A DNA stretch of 64,000 nucleotides. It comes from Pectobacterium brasiliense. Its GTDB lineage: Bacteria; Pseudomonadota; Gammaproteobacteria; Enterobacterales; Enterobacteriaceae. The translations under genes were made by a program, and so were the position numbers. The stretch lies in contig NZ_JACDSF010000003.1 in the NCBI RefSeq assembly GCF_013449685.1, forward strand, positions 59,220 to 123,219, given 5' to 3'. The first letter of the stretch is position 1, and each line of letters starts with the position of its first letter. A model generated the notes under the pieces. The model was not told the origin of the DNA. It made no database searches and was given only the letters and a program-made list of their open reading frames with translations. Below are positions 8,702 through 18,184 of the stretch, piece by piece.

Positions 8702-9691
8702 TTATCGCTCAGCAATCTGAACCCAGTAGCGAGAGAAATAACGCACCTGTACAGGAAGCGCCTCCACCAGCGCCGCTAAAATATTATCGGTATCAGACAA
8801 CGGGAAGACGCCGGAAAATCGCAGGCTCTCCACCTCTGGCTGGCAACGAATGATACCGCTGCGATAGCGGCTCAGTTCATCAACAAAATCCACCAGACGC
8901 TGATTATCCGCCAGCAGTTGTCCTTTCACCCAAGAAGGCTCTGCCTTCGCCGCCGCTATCTGGCCACAGCGCTGCGTGGTGAACGTCGCCGTCTGTCCGC
9001 TTTTCACCACCTGTATATCCTGGCCGTTCTGCTGCGGATGAAGCCTTACCGCACCGTCATACACAGCTACCTGCGTGTGTTCATCCTGCACCCGAAGGCT
9101 GAAACGCGTCCCCAGCGCCTGCACTTTTCCCTGTGCCGTCGTCACAATGAAAGGACGCGGATACAACGCGACCTTCTCCGCCTGACCGGTTTCGATCATG
9201 ACTTCACCGCGAATCAGCGTGAGCTGGCGTAGATCGTCACCGTAGGCCACATTCAGCGCCGTCTGCGTATTCAGCAGCAGCGTCGTACCATCGTCCAATA
9301 CCGCATGGCGCTGTTCACCGACCTGCGTCTGGTAATCCGCCGTCAACGACTGCCAGAGGTCGGTGCGCGATCCCGCCACGCCAGCGCCGCCGGTCAGACA
9401 GAGAATCGCCAGCGCTTTGAGTACGTTGCGACGCTGCATACCGTTAAACGTCGACAGACTTTGGTGTGCTGCCCGTGCGTTAAGCTGGCCCAGATTGGCA
9501 CACACGGATTCGATATGCTGCCACGCCTGTTCGTTATCCGGCGAGGCTTCCCGCCAACGCTGCCACTCGCGGCGATCCTGTTCCGTGACGCTGTCGGACA
9601 TCAGCTGAGTCAGCCACGCCACCGCTTCACGCGCGCTGTCCGGCTGAATCGGCTGACCCTGTCGGTCACGATAAAAAGTGCGATCGTTCAT
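8702..9691 (-). CDS. FecR-like anti-sigma factor / transmembrane signal sensor
   Basis: Encodes 329 residues. Residues ~1-85 form the cytoplasmic FecR N-domain (DUF4880), with 'AVAWLTQLMS...DRREWQRW...SPDNEQAW' as its hallmark. One membrane segment (about residues 90-110) begins RRNVLK, a twin-arginine-like motif. The periplasmic FecR domain follows, with 'LDDGTTLLLNTQTALNV', 'GEVMIETG' and 'ALGTRFSLR'. The family senses a loaded TonB-dependent receptor and controls the cognate ECF sigma factor. The start at 9691 overlaps the stop of the sigma gene by ATGA; an in-frame alternative start at 9712 is less likely. It is paired with the FecI-like gene. Confidence 0.88.
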   Translation of the reverse strand: MNDRTFYRDRQGQPIQPDSAREAVAWLTQLMSDSVTEQDRREWQRWREASPDNEQAWQHIESVCANLGQLNARAAHQSLSTFNGMQRRNVLKALAILCLTGGAGVAGSRTDLWQSLTADYQTQVGEQRHAVLDDGTTLLLNTQTALNVAYGDDLRQLTLIRGEVMIETGQAEKVALYPRPFIVTTAQGKVQALGTRFSLRVQDEHTQVAVYDGAVRLHPQQNGQDIQVVKSGQTATFTTQRCGQIAAAKAEPSWVKGQLLADNQRLVDFVDELSRYRSGIIRCQPEVESLRFSGVFPLSDTDNILAALVEALPVQVRYFSRYWVQIAER

Positions 9692-10200
9692 AGTGGCAGC
9701 GCAAAGAAACACTGGAGGTTGGCGCGTTGCAGATACTGTTTCACCGAACTGCTGGAAACCCGCAAGCGTTCGGCGATATCGCTGTAGCGCATACCGTGGA
9801 GGTGCGCCAGCAGGAACGCTTCCCTGACCGGCGCTGGCAGGCCGTCCAATGCAGCATCAAGCTGTTCAAGAATTTCGAGGGTAAGCAGACGCGTTTCTGG
9901 AGAGGGCATACAGGCATCCGGCTGCGTGCTCAACACATCCAGATAGGCATCTTCAATCTTTTTACGGCGGTAATGGTTGGCGACCAAACGGCGAGCCACG
10001 GTAGCCAGAAACGGGCGCGGCTGGCGAATCGTGAGCAGTTCTGGGTTCATCAGCACGCTCAGGAACGTGTCCTGTGCCAGATCTTCCGCATGCTGAGCGC
10101 AGTCCAGTTTATGGCGCAGCCAGTTACACAACCAGCGGTGGTGATCGAAATAGAGCTGCTGGGCAAAGTCATTAACGCTGGCCGTCGCTTTCCTCACCAT
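9688..10200 (-). CDS. FecI/HasI-like ECF sigma factor
   Basis: Encodes 170 residues. Region 2 is seen in 'HHRWLCNWLRHKL' and 'AEDLAQDTFLSVL' (residues ~20-50), and region 4 in 'MRYSDIAERLRVSSSSVKQYLQRA' near the C-terminus (helix-turn-helix for the -35). Region 3 is absent, as in group IV sigma factors. FecI-type factors direct RNA polymerase to the promoter of their receptor gene when the anti-sigma is signalled from outside. Here the likely target is the receptor gene immediately upstream at 10380-12929. A Fur-like box sits 32 bp upstream, so iron limitation should permit expression. Confidence 0.9.
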   Translation of the reverse strand: MVRKATASVNDFAQQLYFDHHRWLCNWLRHKLDCAQHAEDLAQDTFLSVLMNPELLTIRQPRPFLATVARRLVANHYRRKKIEDAYLDVLSTQPDACMPSPETRLLTLEILEQLDAALDGLPAPVREAFLLAHLHGMRYSDIAERLRVSSSSVKQYLQRANLQCFFALPL

Positions 10201-10231
10201 CGAACTTTACCCCAGAGCACTATTTAAACAT

Positions 10232-10250
10232 AAGAATGATAATCGTTCTT
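10232..10250. promoter_or_regulatory. Fur box upstream of the ECF sigma gene
   Basis: AAGAATGATAATCGTTCTT is a near-perfect inverted repeat and matches the 19-bp Fur consensus at 14 positions. It lies 32 bp before the ATG of the fecI-like gene on the minus strand. Iron repression of the sigma/anti-sigma pair is inferred. Confidence 0.75.
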
Positions 10251-10344
10251 ATTTATGTTTTTTCCCTCTGACTGTCAAGTTCCGAAACGAAAATTATTCA
10301 AATTTGCTGAATTTACATTACGCCCATGCAACACCCCTCGCGAA

Positions 10345-10369
10345 CGGGGCGGCAAGGCTAGCCGCCCCG
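10345..10369 (-). terminator. GC-rich hairpin after the HasR-like receptor gene
   Basis: CGGGGCGGC (10345-10353) pairs perfectly with GCCGCCCCG (10361-10369) over a 7-base loop, 11 bp beyond the receptor stop codon. There is no T-run on the minus strand, so it may only partly terminate or protect the mRNA end. Confidence 0.55.
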
Positions 10370-10379
10370 AGCATCGCAA

Positions 10380-12929
10380 TCAGAAACGCTGTAACACGCT
10401 GATTTTCACGTTACGTCCTACGCCGGACACCGATTCGCCCAGATACGGGTAGTAGTCGGTATTCAGCAGGTTATCAACCGTCACACGCGCTTCGAATCCT
10501 TTTATCGTCTGCGGCTGCCAACTGGCAAACAGACCATGCAGCACATATCCCTTCGTCTTCGGTAACGCCCAACCAGAAGCGAGCGGGTCGCCATCGGCAG
10601 GTGAACGATCCTGCTTGCGCACAAAATCCCCCGTCCAACCTACGGCCATATCCAGACTCGGGATTTTGGTACCCAGCGTGGCGTGTGCTGTCGTCGGTGG
10701 TATTTCGGCGATCCAGGTTTTATTGCCCCATGGGTTACGCGGCGATGCATCACGTTCTCCACGAATCGAGGAGAAGGACAGGCTGCCAAACAGCCAGCGG
10801 CTGTCGTAGAAGGATTCAATCTCAACCCCTTCAATGGTATAGCCCGGCAGGTTGCGGTAAACCGACAACGGCCCAGCGCAGGAAGAATTGCTGCCCGTCT
10901 GGGAAGATGCCGCGCAATAAACACCGGTGCGTTTGAAAATTTCGTTTTTGCCACGGTTACGGAACAGCGTGGTGCGAATTTGCAGACTGTCTTCTTCCAG
11001 CACCAGGTGGTTGAAATCCAGAATCGCCCCTAGACGGATGCCTTTGATGCTTTCCACATCCAGATTACGGCTACTTCCCGGCACACCCGAGGTCGCTGAC
11101 TGCACTTCATACTGTTCATCAATGACGGGCGCACGCCAGGTACGGCTGGCATCGGCAAACAGCGACAGATTGTCCGTCGCCTTCCACAACGCCCCAATAC
11201 GTGGCGACCAGCCGGTATAGGTCACGCTGCTGTAATCATGTCCTGCGGACGGGCTACTGCTGTTATAACGCGGGGCAACGTTGGGCTGACCAGTGTTAGT
11301 CACATGGTCATAACGCACGCCCGGCGTGATCGTCACTCTGCCCAACGTCACCGCATCTTGTAGATACAGGCTGCGGGTTTCCTGTTCGCCTGCCGGCATA
11401 TAGTGAGGCTGGAAATAGCCATAGTTATACTCAACGCTATTCTTACCGGACGGATAATAGATCAGCGTGTCGCGCTTATGCTGGTGCCAGCGCATACCCA
11501 CCAGCAGCTTATGATCGAGCGGGCCAGTGGTGAACTGACTTTCGTTACTGACCTCCGCCAGTTGATCTTTATAGCTCACCCAGCTTTCATTCCCCAGCGT
11601 CCCCAGAAAACTGTCTTGTGACGCCGAATCAGGGCGTTTGTCATGCTGTTCGGTTTTTGAGGTGGCAAATGACGCCGTCAGATTCAGCCACGGCTTATCC
11701 TCCGGCGCGATATTCCATTTCAGCGAGTAGTTCTTATCCACCTGATCGCGATAAACCAGCTTGCGCAGCCAGGCTTCTTCCCAACCGTAGAGATCAATGT
11801 CCCTTTGTGAAGGTGCAGTCATATCGTCACGCTTCGCAGCAAACGGCTGCCAGCCATCAGATTCGGAACGCATGGCCGAGAGCGTCAGTGTCTGTGAATC
11901 CGTCAGATAGATGTTGGTCTTCAGTAAATAGGACGCCATGTCGCTGGTCGAATAGACAAAACGCGTGCCATCAGGGCGTTCGATGTTGTCGCCATCGCGC
12001 TTGCTCATGTAGAGCAGGCCGTCAGCCATCCCGTCTTCCGTGCGGCCATACAGCGCGCCGCTGTAGATATTTTGCCGATCGTTGGTGTGATAGCTGTATT
12101 TCGTCATCCCACCGAAATTTTCTCCCGGCAGCAGCAGATCGCTAGCGTCTTTGGTATCAACGTGAATGGTACCGCCAAAGCCGCCGTTGCCGCTGCGAAT
12201 GTCATGCGGGCCTTTATCGACGTCGATCCGCTTAATCAGCTCAGGCTCAATAAATACCGAGCCCTGGCGGTATTTCTCAAAGCCTTTCGGCGCGCCGTCC
12301 AGCACGACTTTGACGTCTTCCATGTCGCCCATGCCCCAGATATTCAGGCTTTGCCCACCCGGACGGGGTGACCCCGCCATCGATACGCCGGGGAGTTTAT
12401 CGAGCAGGCTGGCAATATTATCGGCCTGCACGCGGTCAACATCGGCCTGACGCAACACCGAACGTCCGGCGGCGGCGCTGTCCGATGTGCCACCAACAAC
12501 CGAAAGCGTCGGGATCATCAGGCTGCCGTCGCTTCCTTCGGCGGCAAGCGCGGATTCCAGCCGATAGCCCGTGGCCGTCTGTACCGCACTCAGTCCCGTT
12601 CCCGCCAGCGCAGCCGCAAAAGCTTCCTGAACGGTGTAGCTTCCCTGAACGCTCCCGCTGGTTTTATTCTGTGTTTGATCGGGAGAAAACGTGAGAATGA
12701 CATTGGCGCGGCTGGCAACGGCCTGCAACGTGGTTCCTAGTTGCCCAGCGGGGATAGAAAACGTCACTGTCGGCGCCGCGACAGCTGTCGGCGTTTCCGC
12801 CGCCAGCGCCGAACTGACCGTTCCGGCACTCAAGATCAACACGCCGGACAGCGCCAAATGCACTGCCCGCGCCACCGTCAAGGCGGGTTTGTGCGCAATG
12901 CGCCCGCCCTTATGATTGTTTATCGCCAT
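10380..12929 (-). CDS. HasR-like TonB-dependent receptor with N-terminal signalling (STN) domain
   Basis: Encodes 849 residues: a signal peptide (extended N-terminus then 'LALSGVLILSAGTVSSALA'), an STN signalling domain ('FSIPAGQLGTTLQAVASRANV', 'GSYTVQEAFAAALAGTGL'), then a plug ('SLLDKLPGVSM', 'GPHDIRSGNGGFGGTIHV') and a 22-strand barrel ending in 'GRNVKISVLQRF'. A WRAP motif (SRTWRAPVIDEQYE) followed by 'RNLDVESIKG' matches the FRAP/NPxL region of heme/hemoprotein receptors, and the C-terminus resembles HasR. Heme or hemophore is the likely ligand, but another iron ligand is possible. The ATG at 12929 is preferred: AGGGG lies 7 bases upstream. The STN domain would signal through the FecR/FecI-like pair downstream. 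Confidence 0.85.
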   Translation of the reverse strand: MAINNHKGGRIAHKPALTVARAVHLALSGVLILSAGTVSSALAAETPTAVAAPTVTFSIPAGQLGTTLQAVASRANVILTFSPDQTQNKTSGSVQGSYTVQEAFAAALAGTGLSAVQTATGYRLESALAAEGSDGSLMIPTLSVVGGTSDSAAAGRSVLRQADVDRVQADNIASLLDKLPGVSMAGSPRPGGQSLNIWGMGDMEDVKVVLDGAPKGFEKYRQGSVFIEPELIKRIDVDKGPHDIRSGNGGFGGTIHVDTKDASDLLLPGENFGGMTKYSYHTNDRQNIYSGALYGRTEDGMADGLLYMSKRDGDNIERPDGTRFVYSTSDMASYLLKTNIYLTDSQTLTLSAMRSESDGWQPFAAKRDDMTAPSQRDIDLYGWEEAWLRKLVYRDQVDKNYSLKWNIAPEDKPWLNLTASFATSKTEQHDKRPDSASQDSFLGTLGNESWVSYKDQLAEVSNESQFTTGPLDHKLLVGMRWHQHKRDTLIYYPSGKNSVEYNYGYFQPHYMPAGEQETRSLYLQDAVTLGRVTITPGVRYDHVTNTGQPNVAPRYNSSSPSAGHDYSSVTYTGWSPRIGALWKATDNLSLFADASRTWRAPVIDEQYEVQSATSGVPGSSRNLDVESIKGIRLGAILDFNHLVLEEDSLQIRTTLFRNRGKNEIFKRTGVYCAASSQTGSNSSCAGPLSVYRNLPGYTIEGVEIESFYDSRWLFGSLSFSSIRGERDASPRNPWGNKTWIAEIPPTTAHATLGTKIPSLDMAVGWTGDFVRKQDRSPADGDPLASGWALPKTKGYVLHGLFASWQPQTIKGFEARVTVDNLLNTDYYPYLGESVSGVGRNVKISVLQRF

Positions 12930-13250
12930 TGTCATTCCCCTGAAGTATTGAAAAAAAAGACACACCAGGTAGGTCACGCGAAAAACCAAATCGGGCAGGG
13001 AAAGTGCAAAAAATTTCAGGAAAACGTATTCAACACGGCATTCGCCGCCGTGTTCAGGTAACAAACGGGGCTTATCCAAGGCCACAAAACGCACCTTTGG
13101 TCACGAGCGATAATCCCTCTGCCATTGATTTTCACGGCGCTTGACCTCATCTTAGTAATTAATCCGCAGTAGATATCCGCCTTGCCGGCCTTTATTCAAC
13201 AGATTCCACTTACCGGCAACGAGATCACCCACAATTATCAGGACGGCACC
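12930..13250. other. Divergent spacer between the HasR-like receptor and prlC
   Basis: No gene is supported. It should hold the ECF-sigma-dependent promoter of the receptor (minus strand) and the prlC promoter (plus strand), but no convincing -35/-10 pair, Fur box or hairpin was identified by eye. Open frames extending both genes into it lack homology. Confidence 0.5.
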
Positions 13251-15293
13251 ATGACGAATCCATTACTGACCTCATTTACCCTGCCCCCGTTCTCCAGTAT
13301 CAAAACGGAAGATATTGTCCCAGCGGTGAAGTCCGCACTGGATGAATGCCGCGAGACGGTAGAGCGTGTGGTGGCGCAAGCGGGGCCATTTACATGGGAT
13401 AATCTGTGCCAGCCGCTGGCAGACAGCGACGATCGTCTTGGCCGCATCTTCTCCCCTATCAGCCACCTGAACGCGGTGAAGAACAGCCCGGAGCTGCGTG
13501 CGGTTTATGAAGAATGTCTGCCGCTGCTGTCCGAACACAGTACCTGGGTCGGCCAGCATGCCGGACTCTATCAGGCCTATCGCAGCCTGCGCGACGGCGA
13601 GCACTACACCGCACTGAGCGTGGCGCAGAAGAAATCCGTTGATAACGCGCTGCGCGATTTTGAACTGTCTGGTATCGGTCTGTCGCCGGAAAAACAGAAA
13701 CGCTATGGTGAAATTTCCGCTCGCCTGTCCGAACTTGGCTCGCAGTACAGCAACAACGTACTGGATGCTACGATGGGCTGGAGCAAGCTGATCACCGACG
13801 TCGCCGAGCTGGATGGCATGCCGGAAAGCGCGCTGGCAGCGGCCAAAGCGCAGGCTGAAGCCAAAGAACAAGACGGCTGGCTGCTGACACTGGATATCCC
13901 AAGCTACCTGCCGGTGATGACCTACTGCACCAATCAGGCACTGCGCGAAGAGATGTACCGTGCCTACGGCACGCGCGCCTCCGATCAGGGGCCGAACGCA
14001 GGCAAGTGGGACAACAGTGAGGTGATGGCAGAAGAGCTGGCACTGCGTCACGAACTGGCACAGCTACTGGGCTTCGACAGCTATGCGCACAAATCGCTGG
14101 CGACCAAAATGGCGGAAAACCCGCAGCAGGTACTCGATTTCCTGACCGATCTGGCGAAACGCGCCCGTCCACAGGCGGAAGAAGAACTCGCGCAGTTGCG
14201 TGCCTTCGCCAAAGAACACTACGGCGTAGAGGAATTGCAGGCCTGGGATATCACCTACTACAGCGAACAGCAGAAGCAGCATCGATATTCCATCAGCGAC
14301 GAGCAGCTTCGTCCGTACTTCCCAGAAGAACGCGCGGTGAACGGCCTGTTCGAAGTGGTTAAACGCATCTACGGCATCACCGCCAAAGAGCGTAAAGACG
14401 TCGATGTCTGGCACCCAGACGTTCGCTTCTTCGATCTGTTCGATGAAAGCGGCGAACTGCGCGGCAGCTTCTACCTCGATTTATACGCCCGTGAACATAA
14501 GCGCGGCGGAGCCTGGATGGATGATTGCGCGGGTAAACTGCGTAAAGGCAACGGCGAACTGCAAAAACCGGTCGCCTATCTGGTCTGTAACTTCAACCGC
14601 CCGGTCAACGGCAAACCCGCGCTGTTTACTCACGACGAAGTCACCACGCTGTTCCACGAATTTGGTCACGGCCTGCACCACATGTTGACCCAGATCGATA
14701 CCGCCGGTGTGGCGGGCATCAACGGCGTACCGTGGGATGCGGTCGAGCTGCCAAGTCAATTTATGGAAAACTGGTGCTGGGAACCGGAAGCGCTGGCCTT
14801 TATCTCCGGTCACCACGAAACCGGTGAACCGCTGCCGCAGGAACTGCTGGAGAAGATGCTGGCGGCGAAGAACTATCAGGCTGCACTGTTCATTCTGCGC
14901 CAGTTGGAATTCGGCCTGTTCGATTTCCGTCTGCATGCCGAGTTTGATCCTACGAAAGGCGCACAGATTCTGCCGACGCTGGCCGAAATCAAAGCGCAGG
15001 TGGCGGTGGTGCCAAGCCCAAGCTGGGGCCGCTTCCCGCACGCGTTCAGTCACATCTTCGCGGGCGGCTATGCCGCTGGCTATTACAGCTATCTGTGGGC
15101 CGACGTGCTGGCAGCGGATGCCTATTCCCGCTTTGAGGAAGAAGGGATCTTCAACCGTGAAACCGGCCAGTCTTTCCTGGATAACATCTTGACCCGCGGC
15201 GGTTCCGAAGAGCCGATGGAGCTGTTCAAACGCTTCCGTGGCCGTGAACCGCAGTTAGACGCCATGCTCGCGCATTACGGCATCAAAGGATGA
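13251..15293 (+). CDS. prlC: Oligopeptidase A
   Basis: Encodes 680 residues, as in E. coli. A cytoplasmic M3-family zinc endopeptidase that degrades signal peptides and other short peptides. The zinc site is HEFGHGLHH (HExxH) in '[18 protein letters not shown]', with the third ligand in the following '[16 protein letters not shown]' helix. The ATG at 13251 gives MTNPLLTSF, matching E. coli PrlC; AGGA is seen about 7 bases upstream. An upstream in-frame extension to 13182 is not conserved. It overlaps rsmJ by ATGA (15290-15293), the conserved prlC-rsmJ operon. prlC belongs to the heat-shock regulon in E. coli; no clear sigma-32 promoter was found here. Confidence 0.95.
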   Translation: MTNPLLTSFTLPPFSSIKTEDIVPAVKSALDECRETVERVVAQAGPFTWDNLCQPLADSDDRLGRIFSPISHLNAVKNSPELRAVYEECLPLLSEHSTWVGQHAGLYQAYRSLRDGEHYTALSVAQKKSVDNALRDFELSGIGLSPEKQKRYGEISARLSELGSQYSNNVLDATMGWSKLITDVAELDGMPESALAAAKAQAEAKEQDGWLLTLDIPSYLPVMTYCTNQALREEMYRAYGTRASDQGPNAGKWDNSEVMAEELALRHELAQLLGFDSYAHKSLATKMAENPQQVLDFLTDLAKRARPQAEEELAQLRAFAKEHYGVEELQAWDITYYSEQQKQHRYSISDEQLRPYFPEERAVNGLFEVVKRIYGITAKERKDVDVWHPDVRFFDLFDESGELRGSFYLDLYAREHKRGGAWMDDCAGKLRKGNGELQKPVAYLVCNFNRPVNGKPALFTHDEVTTLFHEFGHGLHHMLTQIDTAGVAGINGVPWDAVELPSQFMENWCWEPEALAFISGHHETGEPLPQELLEKMLAAKNYQAALFILRQLEFGLFDFRLHAEFDPTKGAQILPTLAEIKAQVAVVPSPSWGRFPHAFSHIFAGGYAAGYYSYLWADVLAADAYSRFEEEGIFNRETGQSFLDNILTRGGSEEPMELFKRFRGREPQLDAMLAHYGIKG

Positions 15294-16036
15294 GCATCTG
15301 CTTAATCGCAGAGGAAGGCGCCGATAGTGGCGCCTTATCTTCTCTGGCCGCACGCTGGGGGCTGGTTTCCGATCCCGATGCGGTCATGGCGCTGGTGCTA
15401 ACAGCCCAACGTCTGGAACTGCGTAAGCAGGACGAACCGAAGCTCGGTGCTATTTTCGTGGATTTCGTTGGTGGGGCGATGGCGCACCGTCGCCGCTTTG
15501 GCGGCGGACGCGGCGAGGCTGTAGCCAAAGCCGTCGGTATCAAAAAAGATTACCTGCCGGATGTCGTGGATGCGACGGCCGGGCTGGGGCGCGATGCCTT
15601 CGTGCTGGCCGCATTAGGCTGCCACGTACGCATGGTGGAGCGCAATCCGGTGGTTGCGGCGCTGCTGGATGACGGGTTACAGCGTGGCTATCAGGACGCA
15701 GAAATTGGCCCGTGGCTACAAGAACGGCTCACCCTGCTGCACGCATCGAGCATGACCGCGCTACGCGATATCACACCGCCACCGGATGTGGTTTATCTCG
15801 ATCCGATGTTCCCACATAAACAAAAGAGCGCGCTGGTGAAGAAAGAGATGCGGGTATTTCAGTCGCTGGTGGGTGCGGATGACGATGCCGATGCGCTGCT
15901 GGACCCTGCCCGCGCGCTGGCGAAAAAACGCGTTGTGGTGAAACGGCCAGACTATGCGCCGCCGCTGGCTGGCGTACCGGCACAGTCCATGCTGGAAACC
16001 AAAAGCCACCGCTTCGATTTCTATCTTCCCGCCTGA
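15290..16036 (+). CDS. rsmJ: 16S rRNA (guanine-1516-N2)-methyltransferase RsmJ
   Basis: Encodes 248 residues. SAM-binding motif I is '[19 protein letters not shown]' (about residues 86-104). The family signature '[23 protein letters not shown]' precedes it, and 'VVYLDPMFP' is the catalytic motif IV (DPMFPH). It methylates G1516 of 16S rRNA in the small subunit. Translationally coupled to prlC through a 4-bp overlap, as in other enterobacteria. No terminator with a clear T-run was seen in the 151 bp before the next gene. Confidence 0.95.
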   Translation: MSICLIAEEGADSGALSSLAARWGLVSDPDAVMALVLTAQRLELRKQDEPKLGAIFVDFVGGAMAHRRRFGGGRGEAVAKAVGIKKDYLPDVVDATAGLGRDAFVLAALGCHVRMVERNPVVAALLDDGLQRGYQDAEIGPWLQERLTLLHASSMTALRDITPPPDVVYLDPMFPHKQKSALVKKEMRVFQSLVGADDDADALLDPARALAKKRVVVKRPDYAPPLAGVPAQSMLETKSHRFDFYLPA

Positions 16037-16187
16037 ACAATCTCGTCGCCGCGACGCTAAGCGTATCGGCGACTAAAAACTTAGCCTGCTTCGCATTTCC
16101 TACGCTGCTTTTGCAAAGTCTGTGGCACTAATGAGAAGCAAATCGCATAATTCCGCGCATCACCTTTTATGACACTAAGATGACATA

Positions 16188-18083
16188 ATGAAAAAAACGC
16201 TTCTGTCACTTCTGCTTTGTTTGAGTACTTCTGCTATGGCCGCTCAAGAACCCGTCAATATTACGATTCTGGGGACATCCGACCTGCACGGTACCTTTGT
16301 TCCCTGGGATTACGCCACCGATACCGCCAACATGGCGGGCAGCCTGAGCCAGATCGCCACGCAAGTGCATAAGGTTCGCGCACAGCAGCCGAATGTGATT
16401 CTGGTTGATGCGGGCGATACGATTCAGGGCAACTTTGTCGAAACCTTCAAAAATGACAAAACCAGCCCGATGATCCTCGGTTTTAACGCCCTGAATTATG
16501 ACGTTTGGGTGCTGGGCAACCACGAGTTCGATTTCGGCCTGAACGTGCTTTCCACCTCGCTTGACCAGTTCAAAGGCACCGCACTGGCGGGCAACATTTT
16601 TTGGGAGAGCGGTAAACCTTACTTACCCGCCTATAAAATTGTCGAACGACAGGGCGTGAAGATTGGCATCATCGGGATGGATACGCCGATGACAGCGGAA
16701 TTCGCCAAAGGCACTGACCGCGTGAAAGGGCTGAACTTCATCGATCCCGTCGGGGCAGTAAAAACCGTGATCCAGCAAATCCACGATAAGGTCGACGCCA
16801 TCGTGCTGGTTGCCCATATGGGCATCGATAACGAGAACCAGCGGCCGGGCACCGGCGTGGGCGACATTGCTCGCGCGAACCCTGAGTTAGCCGCTATTGT
16901 CGCGGGCCATATGCACGTAAAAGTGGATAAAGAGGTGATAAATGGCGTGATCGTCACCGAACCAGACAAATATGGTCGTGCACTGTCGCGCATCGATTTG
17001 CAGTTTGAGCAGCAAAACGGCAAGTACGTGCTGATCAACAAAGACAGCTATACCTATTCGATCAAGGATGTGGATTCTGACCGCAAGATGGAAGACATCT
17101 ACGAGCCTTATCACAATACCCTGCGCGCCAACGCTAACCGCCCGATTGCGCAGCTTCTTGGGCACGATCTGGTGCCGCAAGATGCCGTGAAAGGCATTCC
17201 TCAGGTACACGTACAGGACACGGGTATCAGCGCCCTGTTCCAGGAAGCCAGCCGCCATTATGCCCCTAAAGCGCAGGTCATCGCGCTGCAAATTGATAAC
17301 GATCGGCCCAAGCTGAACGTCGGCACCATCGCCGCGAAGGACATTGCCTTTAACTATCAATACGCTGGCGGTGAGATCACGGTTTATCAGCTCACCGGTA
17401 AAGAACTGAAGAAATACATGGAATGGTCTGCGGGTTACTTCAACCAGTTGCAGGACGGCGATGTGACTTACAGCTTCAATCGGCAGCGCCGCGCGTCCAA
17501 GTATTCCACCAATGATTTCTTCGACGGCGTGACGTACACCATCGACCTGACAAAACCCGCCGGGCAGCGCATCACCGACCTGAAAATGAATAACGGCATG
17601 CCAGTTACCGGCGACATGCCGATTCGTCTAGGCATGAACAGCTACCGTATGGGCCACCTGACGCAGAAAGGCGGCGTGCTGGAAGGTAAGCAGTTCCCAG
17701 TACTGTCAGACACCAAAGCGGAATATGGCGAAGAGGCGGGTACGATTCGTAACCTGACCATCCGCTATCTAACCGAGGTGAAAAAAGGCCAATACGAGGG
17801 TACGGTACCGCTGCGCTGGAAGCTGGCTGGATTGCAGGGCTATGAGCGCGAACGCCACATCGTCGAATCGCTGCTCAACAGCGGAAAAATCAGCGTGCCG
17901 ACGTCAGACGACGGTCGCTACAGCAATGTGCAATCCATCAATGTAAAAGCACTGCTGCTGCCGGATGCCGCGCAGAGGGAGAAACGCGTGGCGGAGCTGA
18001 CGCAACAGCGCGACAGCGCCACCGACGCGTTGACCAAACAGCGGCTGAACGATCAACTGACGATTATCGCGGCCATTAACTAA
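16188..18083 (+). CDS. Periplasmic 5'-nucleotidase / 2',3'-cyclic phosphodiesterase family protein
   Basis: Encodes 631 residues with a signal peptide (residues 1-18, ending AMA). An N-terminal calcineurin-like metallophosphatase domain shows every metal-binding motif in order: SDLHG, DAGDT, GNHEFDFG, AHMG, GHMHVK. A C-terminal 5'-nucleotidase domain (from about residue 320) carries 'YQYAGGEITVYQLTGKEL' and 'FDGVTYTIDL', the substrate-binding part. The family (UshA, CpdB, YfkN) hydrolyses nucleotides, UDP-sugars or cyclic nucleotides for salvage in the periplasm; the exact substrate cannot be set from sequence. It is not UshA by sequence, and stands as a single gene ending at a shared hairpin terminator. 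Confidence 0.82.
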   Translation: MKKTLLSLLLCLSTSAMAAQEPVNITILGTSDLHGTFVPWDYATDTANMAGSLSQIATQVHKVRAQQPNVILVDAGDTIQGNFVETFKNDKTSPMILGFNALNYDVWVLGNHEFDFGLNVLSTSLDQFKGTALAGNIFWESGKPYLPAYKIVERQGVKIGIIGMDTPMTAEFAKGTDRVKGLNFIDPVGAVKTVIQQIHDKVDAIVLVAHMGIDNENQRPGTGVGDIARANPELAAIVAGHMHVKVDKEVINGVIVTEPDKYGRALSRIDLQFEQQNGKYVLINKDSYTYSIKDVDSDRKMEDIYEPYHNTLRANANRPIAQLLGHDLVPQDAVKGIPQVHVQDTGISALFQEASRHYAPKAQVIALQIDNDRPKLNVGTIAAKDIAFNYQYAGGEITVYQLTGKELKKYMEWSAGYFNQLQDGDVTYSFNRQRRASKYSTNDFFDGVTYTIDLTKPAGQRITDLKMNNGMPVTGDMPIRLGMNSYRMGHLTQKGGVLEGKQFPVLSDTKAEYGEEAGTIRNLTIRYLTEVKKGQYEGTVPLRWKLAGLQGYERERHIVESLLNSGKISVPTSDDGRYSNVQSINVKALLLPDAAQREKRVAELTQQRDSATDALTKQRLNDQLTIIAAIN

Positions 18084-18159
18084 CCGACGCTTCGCGGGAA
18101 GCCGAAATGGCTGACCGCGTGTGTCGAGCGCTGATAATGGATAGATCGTAAAGACGCTG

Positions 18160-18182
18160 CACAGCCTGCCATTGGCAGGCTG
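18160..18182. terminator. Bidirectional hairpin between convergent genes
   Basis: CAGCCTGCC (18161-18169) and GGCAGGCTG (18173-18181) form a 9-bp stem, extended by A18160-T18182, with a 3-base loop. It lies between the nucleotidase (plus strand) and the FAD oxidoreductase (minus strand), ending 3 bp from the latter's stop. Confidence 0.7.
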
Positions 18183-18184
18183 TA

